From NCBI RefSeq assembly GCF_943908415.1, contig NZ_CALTSY010000034.1, positions 1 to 18,135 on the forward strand: a DNA stretch of 18,135 nucleotides, read 5' to 3'. This DNA comes from an uncultured Anaerococcus sp. (GTDB lineage: Bacteria; Bacillota; Clostridia; Tissierellales; Peptoniphilaceae). This document shows positions 14,779-18,135 of the stretch, piece by piece; the first letter of the stretch is position 1, and every line of letters begins with the position of its first letter. The notes beneath the pieces are model-generated. The model made no database searches. It was given only the letters and a program-made list of their open reading frames with translations, and was not told the origin of the DNA. A program made the position numbers and the translations under genes.

Positions 14779-15012
14779 TTAGTTTATTGTAAAAAAAGTG
14801 GATTTGTATCTAAACTGCCCGTAAAAAGATAGACCTAAAAATAACTTAAGAAGATCAGTACATTCAATTTCTTCATCATTAAAAAATTTTTTTTATCTTC
14901 ATATAATCTGTTGCTTAATAATCAGATTTTATTACTGTATTTTCTAAGGATGGTCTAACATCTCCTTAATTAGAGGATACTACAGTTCCTAGTGGGCAGG
15001 TCTATACTTATA
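14779..15012 (-). pseudogene. Degraded coding stretch of unknown origin
   Basis: Between the membrane protein gene and the osmC promoter the minus strand reads like a broken gene. One frame gives CPLGTVVSSN, stop, GDVRPSLENTVIKSDY, stop, ATDYMKIKKIF. After an A8T6 tract the next frame continues FNDEEIECTDLLKLFLGLSF followed by YGQFRYKSTFFTIN and a TAA at 14779. The shift falls exactly at the homopolymer. I do not recognise the protein. The protein-like composition supports a remnant, but chance cannot be excluded. Confidence 0.3.
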
Positions 15013-15405
15013 TTAATATTTTTTCTCGTAATATCTATTGATAAAGTACATAATTAATGGGGAAGCTCCAACCGAAATCGTTAAAAGAACTGCTGGTAAA
15101 TACGCTTTTACCGAAATGCAAACAACTGCTATTATTCCCATTAAAAGCATTAATATAAATGCCATATCCCCATTAACCTTATCTCTGATTTTTTCGTTTC
15201 TTTCATCATTTACACTGATTTTATAATTATGATCTTTCTCTATCATTTTTTGATGCATAATTTTCACATGTGAAATAGATATACAACCAGCAATAACAAA
15301 AGCAAACACGATTTGCATTACTTCATTTAATTTGAGAGTAAACATTAGAATCAAACCACAAATGCCTATTAAATATCCTATGTACCATATTTTAATATTT
15401 TTCAT
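15013..15405 (-). CDS. Small membrane protein with a cytoplasmic DER motif, paired with the XRE regulator
   Basis: This 130-aa protein has four predicted helices in two pairs: 5-25 and 30-50, then 80-100 and 105-125. Between the pairs is a charged cytoplasmic segment, NDERNEKIRDKVN (66-78). This DER-x3-I layout is common in small membrane proteins encoded beside XRE regulators in Firmicutes; function is unknown. The ATG at 15405 has GAGGAGG just upstream. It overlaps the last 14 bases of the regulator gene, so the two are translated together. It may be the sensing or target partner of the regulator. Confidence 0.75.
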   Translation of the reverse strand: MKNIKIWYIGYLIGICGLILMFTLKLNEVMQIVFAFVIAGCISISHVKIMHQKMIEKDHNYKISVNDERNEKIRDKVNGDMAFILMLLMGIIAVVCISVKAYLPAVLLTISVGASPLIMYFINRYYEKKY

Positions 15406-15604
15406 TATTATCCTCCTCGTAAATAAAAATTTCTTCAATTGATAAATTAAAAAACCTAGCAATTTTAAATGCCAACATAATTGATGGATTATATCTTCCA
15501 TTTTCCAAAGAGCCAACAGTTTGTCTTGATACTTCAAGAGCATTTGCAAGTTCTTCTTGTGTTATTCCTTTTTCTTTTCTAATTTCTTCAAGTTTATTTT
15601 TCAA
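15392..15604 (-). CDS. XRE-family transcriptional regulator, minimal HTH type
   Basis: This 70-aa protein is a single Cro/C1 helix-turn-helix domain: LEEIRKEKGITQEELANAL, then EVSRQTVGSLENGRYNPS, then a short acidic tail. It is like the YozG/PlcR-N-sized regulators that control an adjacent membrane protein. The start is a TTG at 15604 with AGGAG seven bases upstream. The reading frame is open further up, but that would run through the promoter. The consensus promoter about 40 bases upstream suggests strong expression, perhaps autoregulated, although I see no clear palindrome at the start site. Confidence 0.88.
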   Translation of the reverse strand: MKNKLEEIRKEKGITQEELANALEVSRQTVGSLENGRYNPSIMLAFKIARFFNLSIEEIFIYEEDNNEKY

Positions 15605-15643
15605 AATATATCTCCTGCAATTATGTAAAGCTAACTTTCCATA

Positions 15644-15672
15644 ATTATAATATCTATTTTGATATATGTCAA
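15644..15672 (-). promoter_or_regulatory. Consensus promoter of the XRE-membrane protein operon
   Basis: TTGACA (15667-15672) and TATAAT (15644-15649) on the minus strand are exactly 17 bases apart, a perfect sigma-A consensus. Start is expected near 15637, giving a leader of about 33 bases. Confidence 0.85.
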
Positions 15673-15779
15673 GCTTACTTTCCATCCGAATTTTTAAAAA
15701 ATCGCCTTAAAGCGAAGTGTCTCTACCAAATATTTCCTATAGGTATGTTTCCCAATAACCCTTATTTCTCTCAAATAAT

Positions 15780-15833
15780 AAGGCTTACTCCAAGCTACAG
15801 ATACCTTTTAAATATAAGCTTGAGATAAGCCTT
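15780..15833. repeat. Long hairpin in a gene-poor stretch
   Basis: AAGGCTTA-TCT-CAAGCT pairs with AGCTTG-GAG-TAAGCCTT on the minus strand: 8 bp, a three-base step with two G-U pairs and one mismatch, then 6 bp, with a loop of about 20 bases. It is more stable on the minus strand. No strong T run follows there, while the plus strand has TTTGATTTTT. It may be a terminator of the remnant upstream or part of a small RNA. Confidence 0.5.
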
Positions 15834-15850
15834 TGATTTTTACACTTTAT

Positions 15851-15991
15851 TTACTTAGTGGGTGCAACTTTTGACAACAATACTATAGTCTCCACATGTC
15901 TTGATAGGTCAGTATTAATAAAATTTATATTTCTCAAAATCCTCGTATGTGGTAATATATCTATATCCCACTCTTTGCATATTATATCATG
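15851..15991 (-). pseudogene. C-terminal remnant resembling an RNA uracil methyltransferase
   Basis: An open minus-strand stretch reads CKEWDIDILPHTRILRNINF followed by INTDLSRHVETIVLLSKVAPTK and a TAA. The piece HVETIVLLSK is the C-terminal signature of RlmD/TrmA-type 5-methyluridine methyltransferases (usually DLFPxTxHVETVVLLSK). Nothing of the SAM-binding or catalytic cysteine motifs precedes it, and there is no start codon with a ribosome site. It looks like a stranded 3' end, possibly a mosaic. The short match leaves doubt. Confidence 0.35.
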
Positions 15992-16002
15992 TACAGATAA
16001 AG

Positions 16003-16031
16003 TAAAAAAACAGCTCCATAAAAGAGCTGTT
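16003..16031 (-). terminator. Intrinsic terminator of the three-helix membrane protein gene
   Basis: AACAGCTC and GAGCTGTT form a perfect 8-bp stem with a seven-base loop, followed by more Ts on the minus strand. It begins about 30 bases after the stop. Confidence 0.85.
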
Positions 16032-16062
16032 ATCGAAAAACTTAAATTTTATTTATACAATT

Positions 16063-16329
16063 TTATTTTAATCCTATAACATGACCAGCAAACATAGATA
16101 AAGGTAACAACAATATCAAAATTAAATTAGCCACTATACAGAACTTATCTTTTTCTCTTATGCTAAATATAATTCCAATAACACCGATCGCAGGACATAT
16201 AAATATTGAAGTAAGCCCCGTCGGCTTTAAATTTGTAAAATCATTAAATAAATCTACTTGCAACAAACAAGATATAACAAATATAACAAGCCCCAGTATA
16301 AAAAATCTCTTTCCTATCTTTCTGTTCAT
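16063..16329 (-). CDS. Small three-helix membrane protein of unknown function
   Basis: This 88-aa hydrophobic protein has a basic N-terminus (MNRKIGKR) and three predicted helices: about 8-25 (FFILGLVIFVISCLL), 39-57 (LTSIFICPAIGVIGIIF) and 64-85. A loop, SIREKDKF, lies between the second and third. GAGG is six bases upstream of the ATG, and a strong terminator follows, so it is a real single-gene unit. It lies directly downstream of a BceB-type permease but is separated from it by a terminator. I do not recognise a family. Confidence 0.65.
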   Translation of the reverse strand: MNRKIGKRFFILGLVIFVISCLLQVDLFNDFTNLKPTGLTSIFICPAIGVIGIIFSIREKDKFCIVANLILILLLPLSMFAGHVIGLK

Positions 16330-16470
16330 TTTTTCCTCATAATTTTTCTAATCTAATATTTTGTATCTAAATTTTCACACACAGTATATCATCTAAATTA
16401 CAATTAAATTAATTATCCTATTAAGATAGTTCTATATCCTTTAAATTTTAATTTCAGCTAGCTTTTATGA

Positions 16471-16504
16471 AAAAATAGCACTGGAACTTAATAATTCTAA
16501 TGCT
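16471..16504 (-). terminator. Intrinsic terminator of the ABC permease gene
   Basis: AGCATTAGAA and TTCCAGTGCT pair over ten positions (one mismatch, one G-U) with an eight-base loop, followed by ATTTTTTC on the minus strand. It starts ten bases after the stop codon. Confidence 0.7.
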
Positions 16505-16514
16505 AATCTTTAAT

Positions 16515-18131
16515 TTATTTTTCTATTATCAGCTTGTTATTTTCTCTAACAATAATAAAGATATATAAAACTATAAAAATCAACACAAGGCAAATGCTCA
16601 CTAAAAGCGAGTAAATATAATTATCTAATCCAATAAAAAGCTTAATCCTATTTTTAAATCGAATGTAGATAGATACTAATATCGCTGCTATTATAAATAT
16701 AGAAACAACAAGTGGTATTAGCAAGAAAGAGCATGTGATTTTGTTATTTATTCTTAAAATTCTTTTCTTTTCTATACCAAAAGTTTCTAACATTTTATAG
16801 TTTTCTAGTGAGTTTTTGGTATTTATTAGGGACTGGATTAATAGAATTGTCATTACAATGATTGTAAATATAAATCCAATATATGTTCCCAAAACTAAAG
16901 TCAAAAGTGACATAAATTTAGTGTCCGTTTTTTCTATTTCATCAAGCCTAATAACTTGTAAAAATCCTTCTGAGTTTTCTTTTTCTAGCTCATCTTTATA
17001 TTTATCTTCTAAATTTATAAACTGTTTATTAACAGTCGTTTCTATTTCACTTTCTAATTCTTTTGCACTTTTATAATCTAACTCTCCATCAGTATTGCCA
17101 ACAAAGTTAATTTTTGCAAGATCTAAATTTTCTGTTACTTTGTCTGGAAAAATCAACAAATCCTTGTTTATGCCACCATAAATATAAGTTCCTAGATTGT
17201 CAGTGTAAACATAATCAAGTCCTTCACCTTTACCTACTAGCTCTACTGTATCTAATTTTAATTTTCTATTTTTTATTAAGTTATTTTTGTACTTATCTAT
17301 GTCTTCAGTCTTTGTTAGTTGGTAGGCAAATTCATTATCGCTAAGTTCAATCTTATCTAAATTTTGCATTTTCCTTAGTTCATTGTACTGACTTAAAGAA
17401 ATAGCTAAACGAGGTTCATCATATCTATTATTCTTATTACTATAAGTCTTAAAATCTTCTTTTCTTGGATAAAAATATTTAAGCTCTACGCTACCTTCTA
17501 ACTTTGCACCCTTTTCTTCTACTAAATTCTCGATACAAGAATAATCATTTTCTAGAACATCTTTTTGACTATTCAGTACATAAAAATCAGTGAGAACGTA
17601 TATATCATTTTTCATCCTATTATGATAATTCTCTTCACCAATCGTAGACATGATTCTGGGTAATGAAAAAGCCAAAATAGCTATAACCAAGAATATAACT
17701 ATAGTTACTAATAACCTAACATTTTCAAATATATTCATTTGAATATTAGATGATACAAAGAGCTTATCTTTTTGATAAATGCTTTCATTTTTACGTTTCT
17801 TATGTAAAAAATAAATAATAGTATAGAAGAATGAATACATAAGTAGTATTGACGTTATTAAAAGGCTAGTTTGAACTTTATTGCTTTCGTAATTAGGTAT
17901 TGTACCTGTAAAGTTTCTATCTAAATTAAAATAAGTGTATATATTATATAGTATATATACTAAGCAGATAATAAAGATGAAGCTTGATATTATTAACTTA
18001 GTTTTTGATATAGTCTTTCTATTAATATTTTTCCCATCATTTATTAAATCTATTGGTCTCTTACTTATTATTTTAAAAGCATGATAGGTTGTAAAATTAA
18101 ATGCGACACTATATGTAATAAAAAACTCATA
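16515..18131 (-). CDS. BceB-type ABC transporter permease (FtsX-like), C-terminal part, cut by a TAG at the window edge
   Basis: The frame gives 538 residues of a bacitracin/antimicrobial-peptide transporter permease. The visible layout is three helices (one near the edge ending before SKRPIDLINDG, then ISSFIFIICLVYILYNIYTY, then SLLITSILLMYSFFYTII), one more helix (LLVTIVIFLVIAILAF), an extracellular domain of about 230 residues, and three final helices. The first of these three is followed by the conserved FtsX segment NYKMLETFGIEKKRIL. This is the second half of the ten-helix BceB plan. The first ATG in frame is at 17840, but homologous protein continues upstream to a TAG at 18132-18134, one base from the window end. 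Either the gene carries a nonsense mutation or the edge base calls are wrong. Partner ATPase and sensor genes would lie outside. Confidence 0.75.
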   Translation of the reverse strand, partial: YEFFITYSVAFNFTTYHAFKIISKRPIDLINDGKNINRKTISKTKLIISSFIFIICLVYILYNIYTYFNLDRNFTGTIPNYESNKVQTSLLITSILLMYSFFYTIIYFLHKKRKNESIYQKDKLFVSSNIQMNIFENVRLLVTIVIFLVIAILAFSLPRIMSTIGEENYHNRMKNDIYVLTDFYVLNSQKDVLENDYSCIENLVEEKGAKLEGSVELKYFYPRKEDFKTYSNKNNRYDEPRLAISLSQYNELRKMQNLDKIELSDNEFAYQLTKTEDIDKYKNNLIKNRKLKLDTVELVGKGEGLDYVYTDNLGTYIYGGINKDLLIFPDKVTENLDLAKINFVGNTDGELDYKSAKELESEIETTVNKQFINLEDKYKDELEKENSEGFLQVIRLDEIEKTDTKFMSLLTLVLGTYIGFIFTIIVMTILLIQSLINTKNSLENYKMLETFGIEKKRILRINNKITCSFLLIPLVVSIFIIAAILVSIYIRFKNRIKLFIGLDNYIYSLLVSICLVLIFIVLYIFIIVRENNKLIIEK

Positions 18132-18135
18132 CTAA

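Noticed and set aside
1..18135. CRISPR arrays, tRNA or rRNA genes
   Set aside because: Read through for regular direct repeats and for tRNA-like cloverleaf or conserved rRNA segments; none seen.

Overview
The window is very AT-rich and every recognisable gene reads on the minus strand. The protein content (cation-efflux, glycerol dehydrogenase, fused Opu-type transporter, lipoate-salvage and BceB-type genes, AGGAGG ribosome sites, TTG starts) fits a low-GC Gram-positive anaerobe. A Tissierellia or Peptoniphilaceae-like organism such as Anaerococcus is my guess, not a demonstrated assignment.

Layout by increasing coordinate (transcription runs right to left). Positions 79-6882 hold ordinary metabolic and transport genes: a 3-hydroxyisobutyryl-CoA hydrolase-like protein, a PLP-dependent amino-acid decarboxylase, a two-gene Opu/Egt-type ABC transporter with fused permease and binding protein, a GldA-like dehydrogenase and a 103-aa conserved small protein. 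Several of these end in clear intrinsic terminators. Positions 6992-8143 encode a cation diffusion facilitator whose metal-site residues resemble manganese exporters.

Positions 8167-9613 are a scar region. The 3' end of an oleate hydratase gene is fused to the 5' end of a phage HNH endonuclease gene. Next comes a two-gene cassette: a secreted, basic, 167-aa protein and a previously uncalled 51-aa two-helix membrane protein. Then comes the C-terminal remnant of a phage late-transcription regulator, cut by a decayed IS3-family (IS150-type) element (about 9614-11069). The cassette's own promoter lies inside the phage-gene remnant, so it looks like a phage-borne 'moron' that outlived the phage.

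Positions 11101-14763 form the most coherent system: osmC - lipoyl-domain dihydrolipoyl dehydrogenase - lipoate protein ligase - marR. The genes sit behind a near-consensus promoter with two overlapping palindromes at its start site. OsmC/Ohr peroxidases are known to take electrons from lipoyl groups, and no 2-oxoacid dehydrogenase genes are present. The operon can therefore be read as a self-contained, self-regulated lipoamide-dependent peroxide-defence module.

Positions 14764-18135 hold a degraded coding stretch, an XRE regulator with an overlapping small membrane protein behind a consensus promoter, a gene-poor stretch with a long hairpin and a methyltransferase-like C-terminal remnant, a small three-helix membrane protein, and the C-terminal part of a BceB-type ABC permease. 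That permease frame meets a TAG stop at the window edge. No tRNA, rRNA or CRISPR array was seen.
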